A stretch of DNA of 7,875 bases from Bacteroidota bacterium (GTDB taxonomy: Bacteria > Bacteroidota > Bacteroidia > B-17B0 > Aurantibacillaceae), in assembly GCA_025359355.1 (NCBI GenBank), contig JANYGR010000389.1, positions 1-7,875 of the forward strand, read 5' to 3'. Shown here piece after piece: positions 1-7,400 of this stretch. The notes beneath the pieces are model-generated. The model was not told the origin of the DNA. It ran no database searches and saw only the letters and a list, made by a program, of their open reading frames with translations. Each line of letters starts with the position of its first letter. Positions within the stretch are counted from its first letter, which is position 1. The translations under genes were made by a program, and so were the position numbers.

Positions 1-362
1 AAGGCACTGATTTTATGGCTGAGGTCACGATTAAAAATCCTGGAGTAAGAGGGATGTATCGTAATCTGGCTTTATCACAGATATTTGCGAGTGGTTGGGA
101 AATTCGTAACCAACGCTTAGATAATATTACATATTTAAAAGGCGATATTCCAACCTATCAAGATATAAGAGATGACCGTGTTTATAGTTATTTTGATTTA
201 GGCGTGGGAGCTATTAAAACTTTTAAAGTAATGCTAAATGCAAGTTATACAGGCTTGTATTATTTGCCAGGTGTAAGTTGTGATGCTATGTATGATAATA
301 GTATTTCGGCGCACGTAGCAGGTAAATGGGTGAGTGTGAAAAAGCAGGGAGTAATACAATAG
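1..362 (+). CDS. alpha-2-macroglobulin family protein, C-terminal fragment (5' end outside window)
   Basis: The reading frame is open from position 3 to the TAG at 360-362 and has no stop before it, so this is the last ~119 codons of a gene that begins upstream. The ATG at 15 lies inside the domain and is not the true start. The sequence resembles the C-terminal MG10 domain of bacterial alpha-2-macroglobulins. Recognisable blocks are AEVTIKNPG near the start, SGWEIRNQRL, YQDIRDDRVYSYFDLG, then KTFKVMLNASYTG, YYLPGVSCDAMYDNSI and a final GKWV. In this family such proteins are large, membrane-anchored periplasmic protease traps, often acting with peptidoglycan repair enzymes. The thioester region and signal peptide would lie upstream and cannot be checked. 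The next gene is a bacillithiol gene, so no penicillin-binding protein partner is visible on this side. Family assignment is from remembered conserved motifs, not a search. Confidence 0.85.
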   Translation, partial: GTDFMAEVTIKNPGVRGMYRNLALSQIFASGWEIRNQRLDNITYLKGDIPTYQDIRDDRVYSYFDLGVGAIKTFKVMLNASYTGLYYLPGVSCDAMYDNSISAHVAGKWVSVKKQGVIQ

Positions 363-366
363 TTGA

Positions 367-425
367 GTCATGCTGAACTTGTTTCAGTATCTCAACAAGA
401 GACCCTGAAACAAGTTCAGGGTGAC
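367..425. repeat. REP-like imperfect palindrome (27-bp arms, 5-nt loop)
   Basis: The left arm at 367-393 and the right arm at 399-425 are reverse complements at 23 of 27 positions, separated by AACAA. A perfect 15-bp core, CTGAACTTGTTTCAG at 373-387, pairs with 405-419. GTCA/TGAC at the outer ends and TCTC/GAGA next to the loop also pair. The mismatches fall in two dinucleotides per arm (371-372 against 420-421, and 388-389 against 403-404). The element lies directly after the stop of the macroglobulin gene and could act as a transcription terminator or mRNA-stabilising stem, although no T tract follows. Its form matches the extragenic palindromes scattered through many Bacteroidota genomes, thought to be mobilised by RAYT-type transposases. 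No such transposase is in this window. Confidence 0.8.
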
Positions 426-439
426 AAACAGAACTTAAT

Positions 440-447
440 TATATTTG
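440..447 (+). promoter_or_regulatory. -7 promoter element (TAnnTTTG) of bshB1
   Basis: TATATTTG at 440-447 is a perfect match to the Bacteroidota housekeeping -7 consensus TAnnTTTG. No good -33 TTTG is seen at the expected ~20-nt spacing; that position (about 415-419, TTCAG) lies in the right arm of the palindrome. The element ends only 4 nt before the bshB1 ATG at 452, so initiation a few bases downstream would start at or next to the start codon. Confidence 0.5.
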
Positions 448-451
448 TAAC

Positions 452-1168
452 ATGAAATTAGATATATTAGCCATAGGTGTCCATCCCGATGATGTTGAAT
501 TATCAGCCTCGGGAACTATTTTAAAACATATTGCTTTAGGAAAAACAGTGGGTATGCTTGATCTGACCCTAGGTGAATTAGGCACTAGAGGTTGCGCAAC
601 ATTAAGGACACAAGAGGCTACACATGCTGCTAAAATATTGGGAGTTTCAGTGAGAGAACAATTAACAATGGCAGATGGTTTTTTTGAAAACAATGAAGCT
701 CATCAAAAACAAATCATACAAGTCATTAGAAAATTTCAACCAGAAATAATTTTGTGTAATGCTATTTCAGATAGACACCCAGATCATGGTAGAGCTGCCA
801 AACTTACGACAGATGCTTGTTTTTATAGTGGTTTAGCGAAAATTGAAACCAAAGAAAATGGAATAGTCCAAAAACCTTGGCGACCAAAAGCAGTGTATCA
901 TTACATACAAGATAATTTTATGGAGCCTGATTTTGTAATAGACATCACGTCTTTTATGGATAAAAAAATGGAATCCATTATGGCATACTCATCTCAGTTT
1001 TTTGATCCAAATTCTAAAGAGCCTGCAACACCGATCTCTTCAGCTAATTTTATGGAATATGTAAAAGCAAAATCAAGTGTGTTTGGTCGTGCTATTAATT
1101 GCGATTATGCCGAAGGCTTCACGGTTAATAGGTATATCGGCGTAGAGAATTTATTTGATTTAAGGTAA
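452..1168 (+). CDS. bshB1: N-acetyl-alpha-D-glucosaminyl L-malate deacetylase BshB1 (bacillithiol biosynthesis)
   Basis: This 238-residue protein belongs to the LmbE/PIG-L family of zinc-dependent sugar N-deacetylases. The expected reaction removes the acetyl group from GlcNAc-malate to give glucosaminyl-malate, the second step of bacillithiol synthesis in the cytoplasm. The N-terminal HPDD motif at residues 11-14 supplies, by analogy with BcZBP, zinc ligands His11 and Asp14 and the catalytic base Asp13. The DRHPDH motif at 107-112 supplies the third zinc ligand, His112. Arg52 in LRTQEA and the late AEGF motif are also family signatures. The length is normal and all key residues are present. 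The start is supported by the family's usual opening MKLDILAIG just before HPDD. No Shine-Dalgarno is visible, and a TAnnTTTG element ends 4 nt upstream. A general LmbE-type amidohydrolase is the main alternative, but BshB1 fits best in this phylum. Confidence 0.9.
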   Translation: MKLDILAIGVHPDDVELSASGTILKHIALGKTVGMLDLTLGELGTRGCATLRTQEATHAAKILGVSVREQLTMADGFFENNEAHQKQIIQVIRKFQPEIILCNAISDRHPDHGRAAKLTTDACFYSGLAKIETKENGIVQKPWRPKAVYHYIQDNFMEPDFVIDITSFMDKKMESIMAYSSQFFDPNSKEPATPISSANFMEYVKAKSSVFGRAINCDYAEGFTVNRYIGVENLFDLR

Positions 1169-1306
1169 ATCACTATTTAATAAAATTATATAGTTCTTAG
1201 TGTAAATAATCCTTTTACATAAATTCAATATATCTCTTAATATGTATGGTGAAAAATAAGTTGATGACCTTTTTCGTTTTCTACCATTAATAGATAAATA
1301 CCATAT

Positions 1307-1852
1307 ATGACAGATATAGAAATTATAAAATGTATGCGGGAAGGTAAGTACAATCCTGCAACGAAAGGTCTTTATACCTATTTACCAGTAGTGAAAAAAT
1401 TCGTGCAAAAAAACAATGGCACTAAGCAAGAAGCGGAAGATGTTTTTCAGGAAGGGTTAGTGATTTTTTGTAAAAAACTGGAAGACGTTAATTTTGAGTT
1501 ACGTTGTAGCATTAACACGTATTTATATAGTGTTTGCAAGCTATTGTGGCTGGATGAATTAAAAAAGAAAAATAAACAAATTAAAAACGACTTTTTACCA
1601 TTAGAGGATAAATACTTGTCGGAAGAAATTAATACTGATATAGAAAATGATAGGCCAATAAAAGCAGCTCAAGAAGCAGTTTTTATGCTTGGTGAAAAAT
1701 GTAAAGAGTTGTTGCAATTATTTTATTTCAAAAAAATGACGATGGCTCAAATAGCTTCACAGCTTGGCTTTAAGACTGAGAAAGTAGCTAAAAACCAAAA
1801 ATACAGATGTATTGAAAAAGCCAAAGAAAACTTAAAACAATTAACTCATTAA
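1307..1852 (+). CDS. ECF-type RNA polymerase sigma factor (sigma-70 family)
   Basis: The protein has 181 residues, the usual size for a group 4 sigma factor with only regions 2 and 4. Region 2 spans about residues 20-90; it contains the core-binding stretch AEDVFQEG at 43-50 and the -10-recognition helix INTYLYSVCKLLWLDELKKK at 69-88. Region 4 spans about 127-177, with the helix-turn-helix MTMAQIASQLGFKTEKVAKN at 144-163. The linker between them is acidic and variable. The stop is 10 nt before the ATG of a membrane protein with an anti-sigma-like head, so the two are very likely co-transcribed and act as a sigma/regulator pair. The upstream 138 nt carry no TAnnTTTG element, so the operon may use its own sigma factor; that is inference. 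The regulon cannot be read from this window. Confidence 0.9.
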   Translation: MTDIEIIKCMREGKYNPATKGLYTYLPVVKKFVQKNNGTKQEAEDVFQEGLVIFCKKLEDVNFELRCSINTYLYSVCKLLWLDELKKKNKQIKNDFLPLEDKYLSEEINTDIENDRPIKAAQEAVFMLGEKCKELLQLFYFKKMTMAQIASQLGFKTEKVAKNQKYRCIEKAKENLKQLTH

Positions 1853-1862
1853 TTTATACGTC

Positions 1863-4271
1863 ATGAATCCATATACAGAATTAATAAGCCGATATATTAA
1901 TAATGAATTATCTGTTATTGAAAAAACCGCATTTGAAGCCGATTTACAAACTAATCCCCAATTAAAAAAAGAATATGATTTGCAATTACAGGTTGTTCAA
2001 GGCGCTAAACGCTTAGGTTTAAAACAAGAAATTAAATCATCGTTCAAAAAAACTAAAACACAAAAATTCCTTAAAAAAGCGGTTGTTACTATAGCTTTAA
2101 CCCTTGCGGTGATTGGCATAGTATTGTTGGTTAAGAAAATAGCAAACAAATCTCCTAACCATATTTTACATGAATTAAACGAACAAGGCACTTCTAATTG
2201 GTCGGAAGCAGACAAAATATTAGAGGCGCAAGTATTTACAATAAACCCCGAAAGAGACACTATTATTGAAACGCAGCATGGTACTGTCATTTCTATACCC
2301 GCTCATTCGTTTGTAAATAAACAAGGTGTTGCTGCTGAATTGCCTATTGATTTGGAAATAAAAGAAGCGATGACTCCCTCAGAAATAATGAAAGCAGGCT
2401 TAAGCACGACTAGTAATGGAAAATTATTAGAAACAGGTGGTATGTTTTATATTAATGCACGTAATGGAGAAGACAATTTAACCATTGATAAGAGCAAGCC
2501 CTTAAATGTGAATGTGCCTGTAAATAATACTAAAAACGACATGATGCTTTTTAAAGGTGAGCGTAAAGCAGATGGTACTATTAATTGGATTGAACCAAAG
2601 GCCATGAAGAAAAAATTAAGCACCGTTGATATTTTGAAATTAGATTTTTACCCAGAACATTTTTTAGATTCAGTGAAAGCCTTTGGATTTAACAATAAAA
2701 ATAAGATTTTAACCGATAGTATTTATTATTCATATAGTAGGGATTGTAGCTTGGAAAACTACGCTTATCCAACTGAAGTTGTATACGAATCAGCTGATGG
2801 TACTATTACAAAATCAATAGTAAGTGGTAGTGGTTTTTCTATGAGTGATGGTAAACAAGTGTTTTATCAAAATTGCGCTATGTGCCATTCGATGGATGCA
2901 AAAAAAATTACAGGGCCAGGTATGGCAGGTCTTTCTGGTCGAATACCTAAAGGCGATTGGTTAGAAAGGTATATTCTAAATAATCAAAAACTAATAAAAG
3001 AAGGAGATGTTTATGCGAATAAAATCTATAATGAAAGTGGTTCTGGCATGCCAATATATGAAAGGGTATTAAACTATCAAGAATTACATGCTCTTATAGA
3101 ATATTTAACTCAGAAAGATAATATAGTTGTTGATTACACAACCCGAGATTCTATTAGCGAAGAGACTTTCTGTCCAGAAATAAACCCCGCTAAAATCAAG
3201 GCTATATGGGATAAAAAATTCAATCACACAATTTTAGCAACTAAAGAATTTGAGGAACGATTGAAAGTAATTTTTACTACCTGTGATCCGCGCATCTTAA
3301 ATTTATATATTAAAAATTTAACTCACCCCTTATATGAAATAGATAGCATTGTCGCTACAATACTAAGCGGGGAATTAAAAACAAAATTCTTAAATTTTTA
3401 CAACCGTAAAGATGGAGGCGTTGATATTACAGATGATCAAAGTAAAAAACTACAAGTGTATTTCGAAGAAAAGAAAACCATATATACAAATGCTGTTAAT
3501 AAAGCCTTGCAAAAAATGTATGCTGATGAAGATCTTAAAAGACAAATAGCTAATGATGAAAAAACAAAACATAATAATTTTGAAGAAATAAGAAAATCAC
3601 AAACTTTTAGTGAGGAGTTAGAAATTAATATGGACGAAGCTTATAGGCAATTAGGTAAAAAAAGGCCTAAAGCTTTACCTGTCGATAATTATTTGTCGGG
3701 TTCTATAGCACAAACGGGTTGGAACAATGTAGATAAATATGTAATTGAATCAACTACTAACCGAACAACCTTAGATTATAAAGATCCAGAAACTGGTAAA
3801 AAAGCCATCATTAAATATGAGCCCATTACAATTACAATCAATGATGTCAAAAAATACGATAAGGTTGTTTGTTATATGATTCCTGATAAATTGAGTAGTT
3901 TTCAGTTACTGAAAAATACCAATTATGTTTTTAAAGAAAACTTAAACGAATTAATGAATTATACGATTATTGCCATTGGTTTTAAAGGTAATTCTACCTA
4001 TTACCACGAAATTAAATTAGCGAAAGCGCAAGCATACGCGATTGATTTAAGTTCAATCTCAGCGAAAGATTTAGATGAAAAATTAAACGTCAATTTCCCT
4101 CTTAATCAACAACAAGATTTAAGTAAAGATATTAATTACCAATTATTTGAGGCCAAAGAAAATAGCAGATCACTTAAAATACAACAACGAGAAGAAATAC
4201 GATATAGGCTTGAAAGGGTGGTGTTTCCATGCTCTAATATGCTTCCCAGTGCACAGCTATTAGAAAAATAA
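1863..4271 (+). CDS. single-pass membrane anti-sigma-like protein with periplasmic ZU5-like and cytochrome c domains
   Basis: This 802-residue protein shows four parts. Residues 1-70 are a short helical head resembling the cytoplasmic part of Bacteroidota anti-sigma factors (ISRYINNELSVIEKTAFEADL, then a Lys-rich stretch); it has no Cys or His, so it is not a zinc-binding type. Residues 73-90 are a hydrophobic helix flanked by lysines, consistent with N-in topology. Residues ~125-220 form a ZU5-like beta domain with the recognisable blocks INPERDT, GTVISIPAHSF and GKLLETGGMFYINA. Residues ~323-417 are a class I cytochrome c domain: CAMCH at 338-342 binds haem covalently, GPGMAGL follows, and Met396 in GSGMP is the likely distal ligand, ending in ELHALIEYL. 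The remaining ~385 residues are unassigned, with a helical charged stretch (~505-600) and a beta-rich end containing GWNNVDKYV (619-627). The predicted topology puts the haem in the periplasm, where cytochrome c maturation occurs. Given the sigma factor 10 nt upstream, the likely role is transmembrane control of that factor. A structural or electron-transfer protein without anti-sigma activity is possible. Confidence 0.75.
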   Translation: MNPYTELISRYINNELSVIEKTAFEADLQTNPQLKKEYDLQLQVVQGAKRLGLKQEIKSSFKKTKTQKFLKKAVVTIALTLAVIGIVLLVKKIANKSPNHILHELNEQGTSNWSEADKILEAQVFTINPERDTIIETQHGTVISIPAHSFVNKQGVAAELPIDLEIKEAMTPSEIMKAGLSTTSNGKLLETGGMFYINARNGEDNLTIDKSKPLNVNVPVNNTKNDMMLFKGERKADGTINWIEPKAMKKKLSTVDILKLDFYPEHFLDSVKAFGFNNKNKILTDSIYYSYSRDCSLENYAYPTEVVYESADGTITKSIVSGSGFSMSDGKQVFYQNCAMCHSMDAKKITGPGMAGLSGRIPKGDWLERYILNNQKLIKEGDVYANKIYNESGSGMPIYERVLNYQELHALIEYLTQKDNIVVDYTTRDSISEETFCPEINPAKIKAIWDKKFNHTILATKEFEERLKVIFTTCDPRILNLYIKNLTHPLYEIDSIVATILSGELKTKFLNFYNRKDGGVDITDDQSKKLQVYFEEKKTIYTNAVNKALQKMYADEDLKRQIANDEKTKHNNFEEIRKSQTFSEELEINMDEAYRQLGKKRPKALPVDNYLSGSIAQTGWNNVDKYVIESTTNRTTLDYKDPETGKKAIIKYEPITITINDVKKYDKVVCYMIPDKLSSFQLLKNTNYVFKENLNELMNYTIIAIGFKGNSTYYHEIKLAKAQAYAIDLSSISAKDLDEKLNVNFPLNQQQDLSKDINYQLFEAKENSRSLKIQQREEIRYRLERVVFPCSNMLPSAQLLEK
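2829..3113 (+). other. cytochrome c domain coding segment within the anti-sigma-like gene
   Basis: This segment encodes about residues 323-417 of the membrane protein. The haem-binding CAMCH codons are at 2874-2888 and the distal Met396 codon is at 3048-3050. The order of motifs (CxxCH, GPGMAGLSGR, DWLERYILN, EGDVYAN, SGMPIYE, final LIEYL) is that of small soluble mono-haem cytochromes c. The module therefore appears complete rather than a chance CxxCH. It sits between the ZU5-like domain and the unassigned C-terminal part in one uninterrupted frame. Confidence 0.85.
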
Positions 4272-4371
4272 TTGCATATGCAGGCAATTTCTGGGTGATT
4301 CTTTCTTTAAGGTCGCAGAAGAACAATTAAATCAAGTATTAAAGAATTATAAATATGGGGTTTATAATTGA
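4264..4371 (+). other. protein-like open stretch without a clear start; possible gene remnant
   Basis: In the frame read from 4264, which follows a TAG at 4261-4263, there are 35 codons ending in TGA at 4369-4371. The last 28 residues read like real protein (QFLGDSFFKVAEEQLNQ, then a Lys/Tyr-rich end), with an amphipathic helix pattern. No ATG occurs in frame, and the start would overlap the end of the anti-sigma-like gene. It could be the tail of a decayed gene or chance in AT-rich DNA. I do not recognise a family. Confidence 0.15.
4345..4369. repeat. AT-only inverted repeat (9-bp arms, 7-nt loop)
   Basis: AATTATAAA at 4345-4353 is the exact reverse complement of TTTATAATT at 4361-4369, with TATGGGG between. 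The arms contain no GC pairs, so the stem would be weak, and no T tract follows. It may be part of the 3' end of the sigma-operon transcript or an operator upstream of the next promoter. The role is not determined. Confidence 0.4.
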
Positions 4372-4388
4372 GCAATTGATAAGCAAAT

Positions 4389-4412
4389 TCTGAAATTTCA
4401 GATTATTTTTTT
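4389..4412 (+). terminator. probable weak rho-independent terminator of the sigma operon
   Basis: The perfect palindrome TCTGAAATTTCAGA at 4389-4402 can form a 5-bp stem with an AATT loop. It is followed by a T-rich run at 4403-4412 broken by a single A. It lies 118 nt after the stop of the membrane protein gene and just before the promoter of the next gene, where a terminator is expected. The stem is short and only moderately stable, so read-through is possible. Confidence 0.4.
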
Positions 4413-4415
4413 GTT

Positions 4416-4447
4416 TTTGAAAATATTATAATTACCTTTTACCTTTG
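4416..4447 (+). promoter_or_regulatory. Bacteroidota housekeeping promoter (-33 TTTG / -7 TAnnTTTG) of the TPR-GAF gene
   Basis: TTTG at 4416-4419 is followed after 20 nt by TACCTTTG at 4440-4447. Both elements and the spacing match the -33/-7 consensus of the primary sigma factor in Bacteroidota. Transcription would begin near 4452-4455, giving a leader of about 15 nt before the ATG at 4469. No Shine-Dalgarno is present, as is usual in the phylum. Confidence 0.75.
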
Positions 4448-4468
4448 TAACCACACAGTCCTATTTTA

Positions 4469-7400
4469 ATGCAAAGTACAAATGGTATAGATGATACGGT
4501 AATTTTTCAGATTGAAAAATTGGCGAATATATCCATAGAAAAAAGTAGGAGTAATCCTCAAGAAGGCGTTAAAATTGCCAATGAGCTTATAGCAATGGCT
4601 CAGTCTATCCAATTTAACAAGGGTATTGCAGAAGGATTAACCTGCAAGGGATCTTGTTTAGTTTGGTTAGGTAATTACGACCAAGCACTTCAATTTTTAT
4701 TTGAAGCCTTACCAATACTTGAACAAGTTGGAAGTAAAAAATATGAGGCTCATGCCTTGTACCATATATTTTGCGTGTACTATTTTTTAGCAGATTTTGA
4801 TAACGCATTAAAATATGCTAACGAAATGTTGCATCGTTCCGAACAAAATAAGGATGAGCTCGCTCAAGCTAATGCACTCAATGCTATTGGTTCTATTTAT
4901 TATACTTCCGGCGAAAATGAAAAAGCCATAAATACACTTTCAAATGGATTAATAATAGCTGATAGTCAAAATGATAAATCACTTATTGCACGAATATTAG
5001 ATGGATTAGGTACAGCATATTTCAATTTGAATGATATTGAAAAATCAATAAATTTTAAAAAGAAAAGTTTAGAAGTATCTCGCTCAATTGGTTTAAAACA
5101 AGTGGAGTCTTATGCAATTGATGGGTTAGCTAAAATTTACGTGGCAGCAAATGATTTAAGCAATGCGGAAAAATATTTTCATGAATGTTTAGCTATTAGA
5201 GAAGAACTAGATTTTAAATCTGGTATGGCTGAAACGAATTATCAATTAGGAGATTTGTATTTGAAAATAAATCGTTTGGATTATGCACTTGCTTATTTAA
5301 CAAAAGCTTTGAAATTAGCTGAGGAAACGCAGGCTAAGGAAGTGATTTATAAAACTCATAAATCACTTTATAAGGTATACGAAAAACAGTCCAAAAACAC
5401 TAAGTTTATAGAACACTTTAAGAATTACTATACATTAAAAGAAGAATTTTTTAGCGAAAAAAATAAACAAAAATTAAAAGGTGTAGAAATGCAAGTCAGC
5501 ATTTCTCAAATGGAAAAAGAAAAAGAATTACTTCATCAAAAAAATAAACAGTTAGAGCAACTCTCTAATGATTTGGTTACTCTAAGTGATTTAGGAAAAA
5601 CAATTACGTCGTTATTATCTGTAGAGGCGATTAATAAAACTGCTTATGATATTATTAATAATATGATGGATGCTGGCGGATTTGGAATTGGTATAGTCTC
5701 CGATAATCAAAGCATTCTTACGTTTCCTGGTTACATTGAAAACGGAGTTGTTCTTAGTTCTTCTGGTTACGATTTGTCAGATGATAATCGATTAGCATCT
5801 GTTTGCTTTAATAAGGAAATTGAGATTATTATCAATGATTATAATTTAGAAGTTGGTAATTTTATAAAAAAACGATTACAGCCCATTGTTGGGGAATCTG
5901 TTCAGTCTATCATTTATCTGCCTCTTAAATTGGGGGATAAAAAACTGGGCGTACTTACAGTGCAAAGTTTTAAGAAAAATGCTTTTGATGATTATCAGGT
6001 AAACTTGGTAAAAAATTTGGCAGTGTATTGTGCCATTGCAATTGAAAATGCTACTCTTTACCAAAATTTAGAAGTACGTATTAAAGAGCGAACGCGCGAA
6101 GTTATTAATCAAAAAGAACAATTAGAAGTAGCTCAAGAAACTGCGCGCATGTTAAGTGTTATTGGAAAAGAAATAATTTCAACTACCGATTTTAATTCTA
6201 TTTTTCATACACTTCACGAAAAAGTAGGTCAGTTAATGAATGCTGATTGCTTCAGTGTGCGCATATACCAAAAAGAAAGAAAAGAAATTGATTATAAATA
6301 CTCTATGGAAAAAGGGAAATTAAAAACTCCTTTAACTGTATCAATGAATGATATTGATAATTATTCTGTTTGGTGTGTGACTAATAATCAAGAAATTTTC
6401 ATCAACGATAATTTAAACGAATACCAAAAATACACTAAAAAAATAGTGGTACCATCGGGTGAAATGCCTAATTCCTTATTATTTTGTCCATTAAATATAG
6501 GAAATAGAGTAACGGGTGTTATTACAGTACAAAGTTTCCAAAAAAACGCGTACACGCCATTTCACATGGATGTATTAAAAACATTAGGAACGTATACAGC
6601 TATCGCACTCGAAAATGCAGATTTAGTTGAAACCTTAGAAATAAAAGTAAATCAACGAACGTCGGAAGTGGTTGAGCAAAAAGTACAACTAGAAAAAAGC
6701 TTTAGTAATAGTAAATTATTAGGTGAAATTGGAAAGGAGATTTCATCTACCTTATCAGTAGATGAAATTATTTCTACGGTTTACCTAAAAATAAATACAT
6801 TGATGGACGCTACTATTTTCGGTATTGGTTTACATCGCCCAGATAAAAATGATTTATATTTTTCTGGTTCTATGGAAAATGGAAAAAACTTAAGTGCTTT
6901 TTCGTTTAATTTAAACGACGAAAAAACGGCTACTCTTTGTTTTTTACAATGTAAAGAATTTGTAATTAATGATTGGGAAAATGAATATATACATTATGTA
7001 AAAAAGACTTACAAACCTGAAGAAGGCGAAATGCCAGAATCAATGATATACATGCCTTTAATATCTAAAGGAAAGGCAATTGGCGTAATAACGGTTCAAA
7101 GTTTTTCAAAACATATATATAACGACCACCATTTAGATTTATTAAGAAGCTTATCCGTTTATGTAGGAGGGGCTATTGAAAATGCTAATTTGTATAAAGG
7201 CTTAGAAGATAGAGTTGATGAGCGAACAAAAGAAGTCATTCATCAAAAAGAACAGATTGAAAAGGCTCACGAAAACACGCGTTTGTTAAGTAAAATTGGT
7301 CAACATATTATTTCTAATGTTGATTTTAATGCCATATTTGGTGAGTTGCATCAAAATATAAATCAGTTAATGAATGCTGATTGCTTTGGTGTAAGACTTT

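Noticed and set aside
439..693. 84-codon reverse-strand open frame
   Set aside because: It lies antisense to bshB1, has no protein family signature, and the + strand frame is a clear full-length enzyme.
1261..1289. Possible sigma-operon promoter: TTG at 1261-1263 and TACCATTA at 1282-1289
   Set aside because: The spacing is reasonable, but the -7 element matches only four of six consensus positions; too weak to list as a feature.
1997..2290. 97-codon reverse-strand open frame
   Set aside because: It is antisense to the membrane helix and ZU5-like region of a well-supported gene; its hydrophobic look mirrors the AT-rich codons there.
4273..4282. Perfect 10-bp palindrome TGCATATGCA just after the membrane protein stop
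   Set aside because: It is short, cannot form a useful hairpin, has no T tract, and is expected by chance in AT-rich DNA.
4614..4808. 64-codon reverse-strand open frame
   Set aside because: It is antisense to the TPR region, which shows clear repeat periodicity on the + strand.
5876..6064. 62-codon reverse-strand open frame
   Set aside because: It is antisense to the first GAF domain and has no recognisable motif.
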